A DNA stretch of 64,000 nucleotides. Source: Isoetes taiwanensis. Taxonomy: Eukaryota > Streptophyta > Lycopodiopsida > Isoetales > Isoetaceae. Both the position numbers and the translations under genes were made by a program. Below, one piece after another: positions 11,569-23,545 of the stretch (position 1 is the stretch's first letter; the number at the start of each line of letters is the position of its first letter). The stretch covers positions 538,474 to 602,473 of the forward strand of contig JAJEKV010000025.1 in assembly GCA_021234155.1 (NCBI GenBank), written 5' to 3'. The notes below the pieces were generated by a model. It was not told the origin of the DNA. It saw nothing but the letters and a program-made list of their open reading frames with translations, and ran no database searches.

Positions 11569-14109
11569 GCTTCAAGCTCGATTTGAAGCAACGTAAGTGA
11601 TGTTTCTGGTCGATTGAAAATACGAACAGGTTCTCATGATATTAAGCAATCATGTAGGACCTGCAAAGATCGAATCAGAGCCACATCTTAAGAAAGATAA
11701 CGATTGAAAAGGAGGTCAGTTTTTAACCTTCATGGTGACAGTTCCCAAACATGGTGCAAATAGAGATGTGCACCCGACTTCAAGGAATGGTGCTATATAC
11801 ATTCCCAAATGGAGTACTGCACATATCAACATGGCCACCTGCATGTCTGGCAATGGAGATAGTCCATGCTCTTGTTGGAGATACTGCACTGAAGAGATGG
11901 AGATACTAGACTGTAAAAATGGTGAGTGCAGTCAAACTGATGGAACAAATTTTAAACGGATGGTGCAGAGAAGGAACGTGGACAGGGTTGCCCTTAAGGG
12001 TAAATTTCCAAAGGTATTATATAGAAATGTTGGCGAATCTTATCTTTTTAAGAAATAGCTATGTTGGCGAATGTTTTATGAACTTCAACTATAGCCATAG
12101 AAATGTTGGCGAATCATGGACAACCTCCTCTACCCAAGAACTTACGTGCCCTTCAATTCAAAATTTACCACGAGTATTTAACTGTAGAATAACTTAACGC
12201 CATTGCTTTCCCAACCACTAAATCTAGATCAAAATGCAATCAAAAATATATAGGCACCCTCGATTTTTTTTTTCCGATTTTTTTTTTTTTTTAAGCTCTA
12301 ACTAACACCACTATTAACTTGGTTCCATTGATATATATAATCTATACCCCCTCTCCGTAGCTCAATAAACACCATTAGGAACTTGATTCCATTGATATTT
12401 ATTCCATATGTTCTCCCTAAAGCTCAACATGCTTAAACATTGCGACCGAAGTTGACTGCATGTGCAAGGAAAACCAAGTTAATTGTTGATTCATATTCTA
12501 TGCAATTAGGTTTGAAAGGTGCCGTTTGATAAATCATCCTAGATTTGTTGATTAATTCCTTAGTGGCAAATCTCATGTATTTGTTCCTATGGAGCATAAC
12601 TAAAAAAATACAAGGTCAAATGAGGACATGAATTTAAACTATAATGGCCACTATGACAAACCTTAGGATGTAAGATCAATTTTTATGTTCATGATAATAG
12701 TAGAAAGGAATGCAATCCAACTAAGTCATATAGAAAACTTTGGTCTATATTTATGGTACAAATAAGGTTTCGCGGCAGGGTCATTGATAGAGATAAGAAT
12801 ATATGGATTTGAGATATAGAGAATATATGCTTCAAAAAATTGCCTTGTTATATCTTCAATTATCATTTGGTCTCTTGATTTGGTGAACCACATTTAATTA
12901 TTCAGAACCAAGCAAAATCCAATGGTCTTGAACTACACTGACAATTGAAAACAAATTGTATGTTGTTCGGCGTTTGATCACATGCATACTGCAGCAGCTG
13001 CTATCCTTCATACCTATTTTCTACTTCAATCGCAAGCCCAGGCCTCTGTGCGGTCACTCTGTGCGGTCAACCACTCGAAAATAATCACGGCCTAAATCGA
13101 TCAGACTCTGTAAATTTTTTATTGTAGTCTGCACCGAAACAACTCGCTCTTGCTTCTCATAATTATTCTGAAACATAATCACAATGTAGCACTGTTTTGA
13201 TAGCTTCTATAGACCATCAGCCTCTGCGCCAGCCTGCTGTTGCAATCAATGTATTTCAATAAACCACTTGATGAATTCAAAGGCTTTGAATTTTTTATAA
13301 CATCTGGAACAATTTCTAAACAAGAATTTAGATGGGGAAAACAAGTGAAATAGTCCTAGAATTGAAGTTAAGGAGAAGAGCTGCACTAGAAGCCTCGGAA
13401 CAACATAGCCGTTTCTTATTGACATGTCCAACATCCAGTCCTAGCATCCAAGATCCCACTAATATATCATGGCAATACACATGCAAAATGTGGCTGTAAG
13501 GAGTAGTTAAGTTAGTCCTTCAATCCCTAAGCAAGGTCTGCTATTTTTCCCAAAAGTTACATATAGCCACTACATCTGTTTATTGAAATGTAGCGTGATC
13601 TCCAGCATGGCGAAAATATCTGCATCGGAAGCATTTAATGACTTACACATGAAATAACACCAACCATAAGACACAAGAAACCACAACAAATGTAGTCCTC
13701 ATGATTTATGGTCCCCAAACTTCCACGATTTGGATTCAAACCATCTTTGTTTTCTGCAAATAGAAGTAAAAAAGGTTACTAAGAGACAGCAAATACAGTT
13801 CAATATTTTCCTTATAATAATCTACAAATACAATGCTGGTTTTGTAACTTCAGCAGAGATAATAAATTCTGTCAAACTAGACAACTCATAGTGTTAACGC
13901 TAGGTTATCCATTCTAGCAATGGGGTTCTAGCAATGAAACATGTGTCATTCAAATTTAAAAGGCTAAGATGGAAACCTGTCAGCAGCTGCAACATAATTT
14001 AGGTTCCTCATTCCAGCATATGGCTGCCATAATGTAAGCTGCCAAACTTGTTGAAATGGAGTCCTCAAATAACGCAACATGGAGGGCAAACTCGCAATGC
14101 TTTAAACTT
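11569..14109. other. Intergenic, no gene recognised
   Basis: Plus-strand open stretches at 11732-12058 and 11919-12197 overlap in different frames and share no motif with known families. They contain an ATGTTGGCGAAT sequence repeated three times (about 12027-12115). T/A homopolymers occur at 12269-12293. The stretch 13700-14100 could contain the missing 3' exons of the galactosyltransferase fragment, but I could not identify them. Confidence 0.4.
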
Positions 14110-15128
14110 CATCAAATTCCAGATGATGGATAATACCCACGAGTCAGTGACAACATCCTCTGATTTCATACAACCAATGTAGACAAAAGGCTTGTCCCAA
14201 TGGCCCGCAAGCATTTCTGCCAATTTATCTGAAGAGTTACATATGTTATATTATCACATAATCGTCTTCTCCTTATGAAAGATGATAACAAGCCATCTTA
14301 CCAATGTTGACAAAGATATCATCATCCCATGTCTCTGCAGCCATAAAGAAGAATCTTTTTGCTTTCCTAGGTACCTCTTCTGGTGTTTCAGTGTGGTCAT
14401 CCTAGAATATAATAAACGTCATTTTTTAGAACCATGTCCATAACTGATTAAACAAACCGAGAGAACAGATACTAAGGAGAAGAAGCTAACGAGAATGAGA
14501 AATTTTGTTCATCTCTTGATTGTCCTGGTCAATCAGTCTATCCGAATTGTGCCCTCTGTTAGCACTGCATGACACATATTAAAACACCTGGAGAAGTTAA
14601 AGAAGAAAATTAAATAGGATGAAAACAAGGTGACTTGGTTAAGAAGACTGAATCTCAAGGAAAACATACCTACGCCCAATGATCAAACGTATTATGATTC
14701 CCTTTTCTGACTCTAGTTTTTTTAAACTTCTCCTGTATAAACAGCAAGGTTTAGCTTATTAATATGCTAAAAACGTCCTAGATCTGTGCTTCTTATCTAC
14801 AAAATGTTAAGCAATCATTTCATCCTAACAACTCATGACTTTAAACCATTAACAATCACTTCTACCGTTCATGACTTCAGACCATGTAATTCTGATATAT
14901 TCCAATGCCTAACATGTGATTGAGCAATCTTGATATAGAAAAATAAGAAAGAGAGCCTATGGCTTTACCCTTTAACATCCACGTGTTTCTAACAACATCC
15001 CTTCTAGCTCGTTGATCAAATCCAGTATACACGTCTATCATGGCATGAAGCTTACTGCCAGTTGTGTTGGAAGCCTTTAAAAACTTGTGACTAGCATATG
15101 CCTTGTTTCTTGCTGCAGCTAATTCCAT
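14110..15128 (-). pseudogene. GT31 beta-1,3-galactosyltransferase fragment, five exons
   Basis: Minus-strand exons with plausible splice sites lie at 15128-14969, 14732-14670, 14564-14491, 14401-14302 and 14228-~14110. They spell the plant GT31 (Galactosyl_T) core in order. These are RARRDVVRNTWM (family S-R-K-R-R-D-S-V-R-x-T-W-M), then LKKLESEKGIIIRLIIG, GHNSDRLIDQDNQEMN, DDHTETPEEVPRKAKRFF, DDDIFVNIG (the DxD region) and HWDKPFVYIGCMKS. Such enzymes act in the Golgi on arabinogalactan-protein or N-glycan acceptors. The N-terminal anchor and later exons are missing. The exon 3 to exon 4 phase creates a stop, and the stretch before DDD is shorter than usual. I judge it a pseudogene or a captured fragment. 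Confidence 0.7.
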
Positions 15129-15538
15129 ATCTAAAATAGCTAATCATTTTTGCTGATCTCTTGCAAGATGCAAGATGCATTTACTTGCAATCTATCATTT
15201 TCAGAGTATCGTCCACAGATAGGACTCCAGATCTCTAAGACAAATGTTCAAACAACGAAAATCAATACGCCGTGGCATAGGCATCACAGATCAACAAAAT
15301 GACAAATACCTTCCAACCACTGTTTTCCACCAAATCAATAAGAGCTAACTAGATTGGAGATAGAAGGAAGAGGGAATTTGAAGAATGCAAGAAAAATGAC
15401 ATACAAGAATTACCTGTTCCTCTTTAGGAGCACCACTGTAGAAAATGGAGGATTCGAGTAAATGTCTTAGCTGGCTTGCATCTGTAGTAAAACCTCCCGT
15501 TAATGATACTTTACCTATCTACTATATAACAAAAAAAT

Positions 15539-15650
15539 ACCTAATTCAAACAGTGATAAGCGGCGAATCCATAAGTTAGACTTAGGGCTCTCCGATACCT
15601 AATTCAAACAGTGATAAGCGGCGAATCCATAAGTTAGGGCTCTCCGATTT
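15539..15650 (+). repeat. Tandem duplication of ~57 bp
   Basis: The segment CTAATTCAAACAGTGATAAG... through GGGCTCTCCGAT occurs twice in succession (from ~15540 and ~15598). The second copy lacks six bases. No function is evident. Confidence 0.85.
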
Positions 15651-16119
15651 GTAGAAATGGAGGCGAACCACTAGATTTGAGCCCGAGAACCCGAGGCTAA
15701 TTCAAGAATGGCGGGAGGAAAAATGGTCGAAAAGTTGGCGACCATATAAAAAAAATATTTTCAATAGTAGCCTACTTGGGTTTCGTATTATATTTTTTAA
15801 AATGTTCACAATATAGCCATTGGGCTAATATTCGCCCCTTAAGGGCAACCCTGAACGTGGATGATATATTGATTAACTACCATAAACATCTCAATTAGAA
15901 CTCAAATGTAATCAAACCAGAAAGAGAAATATTTTTTTCAACTAAACAGAAACATTTCACTGCTCAAAAGCATCTTTCCATTGATCAAGTAGAAAATTAC
16001 ATCAACATCAAGCTTTAATCTGAACCTATTGCCATTACTGCCATTAGTCTACAAACTGTTCTACAAAAAAGAATTGAAGATAAATAAAGATAGCAACAAT
16101 TAAGAAAAGTATATAGCAC

Positions 16120-17003
16120 TCAAATTCCCAAGCTACGAAGATAGTCATTTGCTTCGGCCCTGTATAACTCATCCAAGCCCTTCAATTTTCTGCCATGGCA
16201 GACCGATTCACTTTGACTGCTTTCTGGTTGGCTTTTGCCATGACTGCTTTCTGGTTGGCTTTTGCCATGAAAAGCATCTGGTTCTGTCCAGATTTCCCAA
16301 GGAGATGGCCATTCCTTACCATTACTTATGTGCTGCTCAACAGTTTCAACATGTGGAAGAATTACATTTGAAGGTGGATAGATCTTCTTCTTCCTCTGCA
16401 GTTCATCCCAAGAACAGATGTGTGTTTCTTCTAATGAACAAGGTATCGGTCGGCCTGCTGAATTTGGGAACTGGCTATCCTGCATGTCATGATCTTTAGG
16501 TGGTTGACTGTCCTGCATAGTTTCATTCCAATTGTTTGCCTCAACCTCACCCTCCACATCATCCAACTGGTTACATTTCTCTATAACCAAGGGTTCAAAC
16601 TGAATTGCAACTTCCAAATTTACTGTTCTTTCACTCACCTGTGGTTGCTCAATTCTCTTGTGTGCATGCACAACATCTTGATGAAATTCATGGCCATCTT
16701 CTTCAACCTGCTGCAAGTGAACAGAATTTTCTCCAGCTTGTTCAAACAGTTCTGCTCCACTCTCTTCACTTGACAAGTCTTCGTATTCCATCATTCTTCT
16801 CGTTGGTCTTCTACTTCTTTTGGGCCTGCATCTGCCCTCAGCACAGGCTTCCCTATCCACTGCTGCCCTCTCAGATGCCAATCTCTTCTTCTCTTCCCTA
16901 GCTCTTCTATTCTCCTCTCTTCTTACTTTTTCCTGCTCTCGGGCTACCTTCTTTTCTGCTGCTAACTTTTTCTTCTCAACTGTTCCTAATCTCTAAAGGC
17001 AAC
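16120..17003 (-). CDS. 3' exon of the Tigger/pogo-type transposase gene
   Basis: The minus-strand frame is open from a likely acceptor (TGCCTTTAG) near 17003 to a stop at 16120. It starts with a Lys/Arg/Glu-rich helix (EKKVAREQEKVRREENRRAR), followed by a basic KRSRRPTRR patch that could be a nuclear signal. An acidic tail with the direct repeat FHGKSQPESSHGKSQPESS comes next, ending in LDELYRAEANDYLRSLGI. Basic coiled tails of this sort follow the DDE domain in plant Tigger-like proteins. The transposase exon lies 1.45 kb upstream on the same strand and ends in a donor-like ATG|GTGAGC. I infer one two-exon gene. An independent host gene is the alternative. Confidence 0.5.
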
Positions 17004-17845
17004 CTTGCATTTCTCTTTTTCTTCTTTTTCTCTTGGACCCCTGTCTCAGCCCTATTCTCAGCTTGCACTCCTTAAGTATGCAGTCGAGCCTGTCCACCTA
17101 CACGAGCCAATATCAATGTAAGTTACCAAACATGCAATCAATGCTTTATCACATGCAAGGTCATGTGTGTAAGGTTACATGCAAAAATACTAAAGGGAAC
17201 AGACCTATAGCCAACCAGAAGCAAGCCAAAACCAGGTTTGAGTTTTTGAGATCACAAAAGGACGTGAACAACCTTATATAGGTTGGGTTATGAAGGGGAT
17301 TCCACAAGAATGCAACATTAGACTTCGTACAAGAAGAGTGATTGGTTGTTAGTTAGATTCCTGCAGCAATGGGACAGGTCAGAAGCGATCATAGATCTCC
17401 ATTTCCTGTGGTATAGAATGAGACATACTAAATACTGCTTGTCTGGCCTTTAATATCACTAATTTGTAGCAGAAAAATCAGTCGTATCAATGTGGCTCTC
17501 CGAAGTGGGTGCTTAAAAGGCTTCAAAATTACATTGCCCAGAAGAATTTGAATGTGGATTACTGGCATGGCAGCACTTTAAACTACAATCATATAACTGG
17601 TAAAACCAACAGAATAAAAGAAGCAACCCAATCAAAGGAGTCAGAGCAAGAATATGTTCAGCTCCTTGTTTCAACTGCTTGTACATACTTTACCTGATTT
17701 GTAGCAAAATATAATATGCATCAGTAAGCGCACAGTTTAGCCAGTGGACATCATAATTGTCTCAAACTTACCTTTGCATCGTTTGGATGATACACTGGTC
17801 TAATTGAGTTCTGAGTGTGCAGGATAATCAGGTTGGATCCTTGCT

Positions 17846-18075
17846 GTGACAATATCAGGCTTTGTGTACACCATCAGAATGCGGGTTCCCGCCAACACAA
17901 AGAATAGTATCATTGTGGATGAAACCAGCATAACCTCATGTGATTTGTCCAATCAAATTTCTCACCTTACTGAAGCTACGTCATTTGGAGCAGCAGTGGG
18001 ATTTTTTTTTATAGGTGGTCAAAATGGATCTATTTTATGTTTCCGTCTGAGCGAGGGCTCAAACACATTGGAAGG
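17846..18075 (+). pseudogene. NUP160-like nucleoporin exon fragment
   Basis: The plus-strand frame reads VTISGFVYTIRMRV, a spacer, ITSCDLSNQISHLTEATSFG, then GGQNGSILCFRLSEGSN. It ends at a donor-like GAAG|GTAGAG. The order of a 'TVSG..Y.I...' strand followed by 'G..DGS..CF.L' matches the N-terminal beta-propeller of plant nuclear-pore protein NUP160, from memory of the family. No neighbouring propeller exons are visible. It sits inside the presumed intron of the minus-strand transposase gene, so it is probably a captured or orphaned exon. Confidence 0.45.
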
Positions 18076-18454
18076 TAGAGTTTTTGCTTAATGTCGTTGC
18101 CACAGTCTTCTTTAAACCATGAACTGTTAATAAGGAATGAGAGATGCAGTTCCATTATCTAATATACAGCAGCAAATGAATCACATTATGAACAAGCAGC
18201 AAATGAATGTCACATTATGCATTGGTTCTGCCTATGGCTTTGAAGGCTGCAATTGAGCTACAAATTCCTGATATTTTAGCTATGGCAAATGGATGCACCT
18301 TGGAGTATAGCATGTCTAACCTGGCTGTTGGTTGGGATTTTCGAGGTTGACATGACTTGGATCTGCCTCTCTTGCACAGTCAGCACCTAGTTCGCATGTA
18401 CTACAATGTTAGCTTTAAATGCTATTAAGAAGAAAGCTAGTAAGAAGTGGCTCA

Positions 18455-19430
18455 CCATGAAGAGGAATAGACTCGGCTTGTGCATCGTCTGCTGCAGCCA
18501 CAAAATGGTGTGGTCCATCTTGTGCAACTAAGTTGCTTACTAACACTGGATCTGCTTCAGCATGTTCTTCCCTCATCTCTTCTGCTTCGGGTGGTAGTGG
18601 GCCTGCATTTTGAATGGCAGCATGCTTCTCTCTCTCCCATTGGTCTGCAATAGGATCAGGATTGATGGCAGAATTGTTGAATGGCCATACACCTGTCTTT
18701 TCAAATCCAGCCCTTATGTTGCATGCTGTTACACCTCTTTTAAATGCATTGGAAGCCAAAGTAGCAAGATCCTCTTTACTCATCTCCTTGTTTCTGCCCT
18801 GTGACATATGCTTGGCTCTTACTATCTTGAAAGCATGCTTGAATGGTCCAAAGCAAGCCACGACCAATGGCTGAAATTTGTGTGAAGTGTGTGGAGGCAT
18901 AGTGAGCATGTGGAGGCCAAACTCTTTGGCCTTTCTAATTGATTCAATTATTACATGGCTTCCATGGCCATCAAAGGTCATCAAATGTGGCCTGTCAGGT
19001 GATACACCTCCTGGAACATTTTTTTTGAAGTGATCTAACCATGCTTCAAAGAGGGCATCAGTTATCCAAGCCTTTTTTTGGAAACTCATGACTGCCCCAG
19101 GTTCACAGCCTGCTATGAGATTAGTGTCCCTCATCCTAAGCCCCTTGAAAACATACAAATTAGGAATAGCAAACCCTTGGGCATTGACACATACCAAAAT
19201 TGAAATCCATTCCCTATTGGTTGGGATATTCATGTGAGGGTGCTTGTCTCCTCTTCTTCCAATAATTCTCATTCCAAATCTTGCACCAGCCATGATCCCT
19301 GTCTCGTCGGCATTCCACACTCTTGAGGCATCAACTTGAAGTCTATCTAATGCATCCTTCAAATGTGTATAAAAATTAGTGACATTAAAAGTCCTGTTCA
19401 GCTCGATAGGCTGAGCAGTTTTATGGATCT
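18455..19430 (-). pseudogene. Tigger/pogo-like DDE_1 transposase, third catalytic Asp lost
   Basis: The frame is open from ~19430 (acceptor-like CTTAG) through 18455. It encodes the RNase H-fold core of Tc1/mariner-pogo transposases. WNADETG carries the first Asp (codon 19306-19308) and FDGHGSH carries the second. HTSHKFQPLVVACFGPFK covers the region where the family has QPLD. There GTC (18862-18864) gives Val instead of Asp, 36 residues after the second Asp, so the metal-binding triad is incomplete. FKRGVTACNIRAGFEKTGVWPF is the usual C-terminal signature. The DNA-binding CENPB/HTH part is absent upstream. The frame is otherwise intact, which implies recent inactivation or non-autonomous survival. 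Confidence 0.85.
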
Positions 19431-21971
19431 AAGTTGGAATTGCCATGTGGAAGCAAGATATTATGCTCGTTATTACTTAAATAGCAACATACTATTGCTA
19501 AAGACACATGCACCAATAAAAAACTAACCCTCACCATTGCCGTCTGAACCGTCTCTGTTTATGAAAAATCCAGCACCATCACCTTATTGGCCCCTCACCA
19601 CTGGCAGTCATAAGTGCACCAACGGCATCAGCAACTGCCCCAACAGATAGTTTATGTTGGCGCCATCTCCCTGTGCTTCTCTAACCATTGCCGTTCTTTA
19701 CCCTAACAATTTTTTCCCCGTAATTCTCTAACCCTTGGCATTTTCCCTAACCATTGTCATTTTTTCCCCTCCCCAACTTTTGTTGCCGCCACGCCATGTC
19801 ATAAAATATGTGCACCATGGGGGGTCACCATTGTAGGGGTGCGCACCATTAGTGGGCACCCTACGTTAAATGAGTAACGGCATCCCGAACTTGAGATGCA
19901 GGTCATGTAGATGATCTTAAGGCCCATCAGCTTGCACAACTTGTAAGCAGCTACTTTCGAGACGATAATTTTGCCGAGTTTTGCAGCAATGGCACCCGAA
20001 CGTTTGGATAGAGTGATGGACCAGAGACGAACACCAGATGTTTTGTAGCTAGGCCTAATTTGATTACCTAGACTCCACATTTTTGAACAACTCCCTAGTG
20101 CAACATCACTAAGCTGCTTTTTATGATTCGAGTGTTGTTTCTCGCTTCTATCCACCATGTAGAACTAGACATGCTAGCAGGCATCATGTTTGAGGATCGA
20201 CGCTTCCTCCTAGTGAAAAAGCCTTGCATCTCTTCGTTGTTGCTGAAGCTATCTGGACTGCCAGTCCTCGATGTAAAGTTTCAGATCGTATCCAAGTAAC
20301 CACGTCGCCATTGCCATCGGCAGCTCCATAAGCTTGACTGCTCGGGAATAGACAAGGAAATTCTACGAATCCTACACAGCATTCGAAATACATAGCAGTA
20401 TTTCACCAGGGTTTTGCAAAAATAGAGAGTTCGAACGCAAAATATATCAGAGCATAAGCAAAATATATCAGAGCATAAGCAAAGGCCCACTGAGTGGAGC
20501 AGCCTGCCTATGCATAAAAAGTGCACATCCAAATACTCCTCAAAGATTAATCACCTCTTACGACAGGCAAGTAAGTCTTAGCATTGTTACCTTGAGCATA
20601 TTGGAAAACATGTTTGTCTGCCACATCCTGACTATAGAAAACCATCAATCTTCGTCTCTTCCAGATAGTTCAGACAACCAGCCTGATGCTCGATGAAAAG
20701 CTTAGGTTTGTAACTTCGTCCAAGTACTCGATGAAAAGCTTAGCTTTGTAACTTCGTCCAAGTACTGGGGTGCATTGCCAAAAGCACTTGCTGATTTGCT
20801 AGTGAGACCCGAAAAAGGGAGAACAACCAATCTTATACATGTAATGTCTTGGTTTGATCATGCCAATTGGCTTACACATGAGATACCAAAAGAGAAACTC
20901 AGTACCCTTGAGAAATGCACACGATGTAGTAGCATTTCTAATTAAATACTCGGGGACAACTCCACACTTGAAGGCAAGGACAGATATGAGGTTGACCGGC
21001 TAGCTCAAGCAAGTTTCAAACTTTTAGGTCAATTCAAGTTATAGATCAAGTGGCCCATATGGATTTTAGTTGTTTTCATTCTACCAAAGCTTTTACACCT
21101 TACCAAAGCTTTTACATTTTGTGCGCCGCCCTGTGCGCCCTGTAGGCACCGCCCTGTGCGCCCAGGCCCCGAAGGCCTCAAGGCCATGATCGAGTAACTC
21201 TTTACCATGAGTAAACAAAAAGTGATAGAGACGTGATGAGCTGCCGCTGAATATTGGGGATTTATTGATTGGAAGCAGGATTCTGCATCTTGGATCCGGT
21301 TCAGCCATACAGCGACGCCCGAAACAATACCATCACTGCACCTACCGTGACACCAATAACAATCAAATTCTTATGATTGCTTACATGTTCTTGAAGCAAA
21401 GGAGTTACAAAAATGGCAGATATAATAGGACTGTAGTACATATAGTTCCAGATATTATAGCGGTTAGTTATCAACTCAACTGATAATGTCCCACTCTTGA
21501 CAGATGCATTGAATATCAATGACTGAATAGCTACCAAATTGAGCTACTAAATCTAAACGCTTTAATACTGTAGTCCCTTGAACAACCACAGCAAATGCAC
21601 TGTAATTTACACCACCATGGTAAGCAACGTAGTTAGATGACCATCTAGCAGTTGCATACGCAACTGTTTGAGACTGTTTATTAGAAACTGACGAACCCCT
21701 TCAAGTGTATTGACCCTCCAAGCCAGAAATTTCAACCAGCCATGATGTGCTGCCAATTTGATGCAGGCCTGTTGTGATATTTGCATTGTCAGCTGTCTCC
21801 TTCATCTGCATAGATTTTAGGTCCAAGAAACAGCCAATTACTGTCACAACATGTTTGTTTGTACAGGGGTCTGGTAATGCTCATTATTGTGACCTCAAAA
21901 AGGAAATTAGCACGACAATCATGTTACAGAACAAAGGTATAACATAAAAGAACATGCACTTACATGTTTGA
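19431..21971. other. Mostly unassigned sequence with short repeats
   Basis: A 119-codon minus-strand frame (19799-20158) and a hydrophobic 78-codon minus frame (21301-21537, ending IVIGVTVGAVMVLFRASLYG, one likely membrane helix) are protein-like but unrecognised. Tandem duplications occur at ~20441-20482 (21 bp twice) and ~20688-20763 (38 bp twice, TCGATGAAAAGCTTAG...). CGCCCTGTGCGCC is repeated at 21123-21165. Confidence 0.4.
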
Positions 21972-22812
21972 TTAGAGTGCCTCAACATATTTTCGTCCAA
22001 CTCTTACACGCTTCATTCTCCACTGCCTTTGTGTTTCATTGGCTGTGGACTTCTCCAACAATTCGAATTTAGTCACAAGCTCCTTAAATTGTACCTTCTC
22101 ATCATTAGTGAAGCTACTTTTTTGTAATAGAACATTGAAATCTGAGAACGCAGTCCATGCATTCAACTTTTTTATCGTAGAGGTACCTCTATTTGTCCTG
22201 TCTCTTTTTGCCTCAACTAATCTTTTCCCCAAATCAAACGACCCTTTCCTTTCTGGATCTTTATTCTTCAAGAAATGCCGGCTTTATCCCCTCCCCAATG
22301 AGACCTTCGTTGGGACTGAACTGTTTCCCGACCGTTTCAAGTCCTTCTCAAGCTTCACTGAACCACCGTGGAGTCCAGCTTCTGACAATACCTTCTCAAC
22401 TCTTGATATCCCCTGTTTCCTTTCCTTTTCAACCTTAATTTTCCACACAAACCAACAACTAAGATGGATCATCTTTTCAACAATTCTAACCAAGGCATGT
22501 AAAGTACAGAAATGCACTCTATTTAATGGAATTGGCAGGATTGGCTCTAATTTTTTGTCTTCCAAATGCCTTGACGGAGGCGTGTCTTGATTGCAGTCCA
22601 TTGTGCTGAAGCTTTTGCCTTTTCGCTGTTCCTTCAATCTGTACATACAAAAAAGACAATTTATAGAAGTTTGAGCACCTGAATTGATTACGTTATACAT
22701 AGCCTTCTCAGTTTTTAAATCGGAAGCTAAATGGAACTTCAACCTAAATGAACCCTGACCATCCACTTGCAATAATTCACCTGATTCATAAATGCTAAGC
22801 ATTCTTGGAATA
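21972..22812 (-). pseudogene. Unidentified transposon-like protein remnant with in-frame stop
   Basis: One minus-strand frame runs from the Helitron end at 22813 to a stop at 21972. It is interrupted only by TAA at 22284-22286, after which coding resumes in the same frame (SRHFLKNKDPERKG). Features are INCLFCMYRLKEQ (a CxxC-like pair in SINCLFCMY), LPIPLNRVHFCTLHALVRIV, MIHLSCWFVWKIKVE and a charged C-terminal helix. I have the impression of a repetitive family in early-diverging plants, with a second member at 25924-26541, but I cannot name it. The upstream part is cut off by the Helitron terminus. Confidence 0.45.
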
Positions 22813-22840
22813 CTAGTTACGATGCCCAGCGTTGCTGGGC
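22813..22840 (-). mobile_element. Helitron 3' terminus (hairpin plus CTAGT)
   Basis: On the minus strand the palindrome GCCCAGCAACGCTGGGC is followed by six bases and ACTAGT. A short GC-rich hairpin a few bases before CTRR|T is the diagnostic 3' end of Helitrons. The body of the element would lie at higher coordinates, and I could not locate its 5' TC end. An almost identical terminus lies at 33877-33903. Confidence 0.6.
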
Positions 22841-23204
22841 ACACTTCAATAACCTCTAAATGTTGGGAGCATGTTCTATGCTTTCAACTGTAAAAGGATA
22901 TTTTATGTTGTCTTCAATATGTATCCCACGGGAACTTGTTAGGAGCATATTTTATGTTGTCTTCAATTTGTGTCCCAACTTATTTCCTGAGCTTATTTAG
23001 CAAACATTTTCCACCTAGCTATTTGCATGTCTTTTAATTAATCAAAAGCATAAACATACATATTAGTTTGCACTCCAAGTAATCGAACAAAAGATTTAGA
23101 GATGTTTTGGTGCCCAAGGAAAATACTGAAATGGATACTCCCAGAACAATAGATGGCAAAATTGTGAAGTGTAGTTCCAAGAGATTTATGTCGAGTGTAA
23201 TCTC

Positions 23205-23545
23205 AAGCTATGGATTCTGAAGGGCAAAACATTCCCCAAAAGGATGTGCTCAAGCTATGGATTCTGAAGGGCAAAACATTCCCCAAAAGGATGTGCTTGC
23301 TCAACTGAAATGTGCAGCATATCCATAATGAAGACCGCAAATAATTTTAGTTCTGACTGCCAAATTTGCTTTGTTGGAGCGCAATATGTACTTATGGATT
23401 CCGAAGGGAGAAATATTCTTCAAAAAGATGTGCTTGCTCAACTGAAAATGAAGACCACAAATTTCGAGTAATGAAGACCACAAATAATTGCAATTCCGAG
23501 TGTCAAATTTGCTTTCTTGGAGCGCAATATGTACTTCATTGGAGC
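23205..23545 (+). repeat. Local tandem duplications
   Basis: ATGGATTCTGAAGGGCAAAA plus CATTCCCCAAAAGGATGTGC occurs at ~23211 and ~23258, and in diverged form at ~23394. A second motif (AAGACCNCAAATAATT...GGAGCGCAATATGTACTT) occurs at ~23331-23393 and ~23473-23535. The plus strand is open over part of it (23366-23578), but this looks like repeat structure, not a gene. Confidence 0.7.

Noticed and set aside
22813-22844. ATG start at 22844 for the minus-strand frame (MCPATLGIVTS)
   Set aside because: These codons are the Helitron hairpin and CTAGT terminus. The coding similarity starts only after it.
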